A DNA stretch of 24,170 nt from CALXSC01 sp964493475 (GTDB lineage: Bacteria; Pseudomonadota; Alphaproteobacteria; Rickettsiales; UBA1997), in assembly GCA_964493475.1 (NCBI GenBank), contig CAZBNS010000017.1, positions 1-24,170 of the forward strand. Direction: 5' to 3'. Positions 23,654 to 24,170 of this stretch are shown here, one piece after another. The notes under the pieces are model-generated. The model was not told the DNA's origin and did no database searches. It saw nothing but the letters and a program-made list of their open reading frames with translations. The position numbers and the translations under genes were made by a program. Each line of letters opens with the position of its first letter. Within the stretch, counting starts at the first letter, position 1.

Positions 23654-24017
23654 TGGTGAAGACGTACACTGGATTCTGTTTTGATAACCATTAATCTAGT
23701 CGTGCAATTGCTTGCAAAATCTATCTACCTACCTTCACCTTGTGTGAGAGACACTCTACCATTGCTGATAGACGGTTATGTTTGGTATTTCTCCCAGTGG
23801 GGTTTGTCTATGAAGAATATTCCTATCCTCATGATAAGTTCTTACCTTATCTTATCACCCTTACCCTTACAGGCGGTATATTTTCTTTAAACACTTTCCC
23901 TGTCCTTACGAACGGCGGTCTTTCTCCGCCACTATTCCCTCATGGAGTCCAGACTTTCCTCTTGCCTTCATATTAACAATAAATTGTTAGAAAGACCAGC
24001 GATTATCCTCTTCACCA
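23654..24017 (-). ncRNA. rnpB: RNase P RNA (bacterial type A)
   Basis: This is the catalytic RNA of RNase P, which removes 5' leaders of pre-tRNAs. On the minus strand the two universal core segments are in place: GAGGAAAGTCTGGACTCC (23961-23944) near the 5' end and ACAGAATCCAGTGTACG (23679-23663) near the 3' end. Helix P1 closes the molecule: GGTGAAGA (24016-24009) pairs with TCTTCACC (23662-23655), and flanking bases extend it. The GGCGGAGAAAGACCGCC hairpin and AAGGGTAAGGGTG-type stretches fit the specificity domain. Length of about 364 bases is normal. The conserved GUCCGGGCUCC is GUCUGGACUCC here, AT-shifted like the rest of the genome. The small plus-strand frames across it are chance. 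Confidence 0.95.
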
Positions 24018-24023
24018 TTTATA

Positions 24024-24051
24024 ATAATAAAGAAAATTTATAATTAGTCAA
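24024..24051 (-). promoter_or_regulatory. Promoter of rnpB
   Basis: On the minus strand TTGACT (24051-24046), a 16-base spacer and TATTAT (24029-24024) place the start at about 24017, exactly where helix P1 of RNase P RNA begins. The -35 box overlaps a TCAAGACTTGA palindrome (24048-24058). Beyond it, to 24170, I see no gene. Confidence 0.7.
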
Positions 24052-24170
24052 GACTTGATTAACCTTTAACGCTTTTTAAAATTATTTAAAAAATATAAAC
24101 ACCAATTATTACTTGCACCTACAAACAGCAAAAACAAATACTCTTATTCCCAAACAGCTTAAAGAAACCA

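Noticed and set aside
23681..23976. Two plus-strand frames of 69 and 78 codons
   Set aside because: They lie inside the RNase P RNA gene on the other strand, whose core motifs and closing helix are clear.
24061..24170. End of a gene running off the window's right edge
   Set aside because: No frame on either strand is open through this stretch with a recognisable protein sequence; stops occur quickly in all frames checked.

Overview
The window is strongly AT-rich chromosomal DNA of a bacterium that is most likely an alphaproteobacterium, probably host-associated. The taxonomic evidence is a lone 'megatron' baseplate gene of the gene-transfer-agent (GTA) type, a family typical of Alphaproteobacteria, together with Gram-negative cell-envelope genes. 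The host-associated lifestyle is inference from base composition, small transcription units, ankyrin-like tandem paralogs and gene remnants. No rRNA, tRNA, CRISPR array or complete insertion sequence was seen.

Layout, left to right. A 138-bp palindromic repeat precedes fabG (+). Converging on it is a tight minus-strand operon: radC, a prepilin-like protein with a LamG/ConA-like domain, and a membrane-anchored FKBP-like protein. Next on the plus strand are four genes of a Na+-type rotary ATPase (N-ATPase): atpE (c), atpF (b with a delta-like tail), atpA (alpha) and atpG (gamma). The other half of the usual N-ATPase operon (beta, epsilon, AtpQ, AtpR, a) is absent. A class I aminotransferase (-) and a secreted TPR protein (+) follow. 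Then come a 222-bp element with inverted termini, RNase PH (rph, -), an ASCH-domain gene (-), a truncated AAA ATPase remnant (-) and the 1202-residue GTA-type baseplate protein (-).

The right third holds an M23 peptidase (-), a MacB-type permease (+) and a minus-strand unit of methionine aminopeptidase plus two tandem ankyrin-like paralogs. It then holds galU (+), a promoter with a structured leader before a 371-residue protein of uncertain family (+), and the RNase P RNA gene rnpB (-).

Most genes are housekeeping: fatty-acid synthesis, tRNA processing, N-terminal Met removal, UDP-glucose and cell-wall remodelling. The unusual parts are the half N-ATPase operon, the pilin-lectin/FKBP operon, the orphan GTA baseplate gene, the ankyrin pair, the leader plus unknown gene at the right end, and a family of at least eight related palindromic repeats that fill intergenic gaps regardless of gene orientation. 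Several promoters share a TTGACT -35 box.
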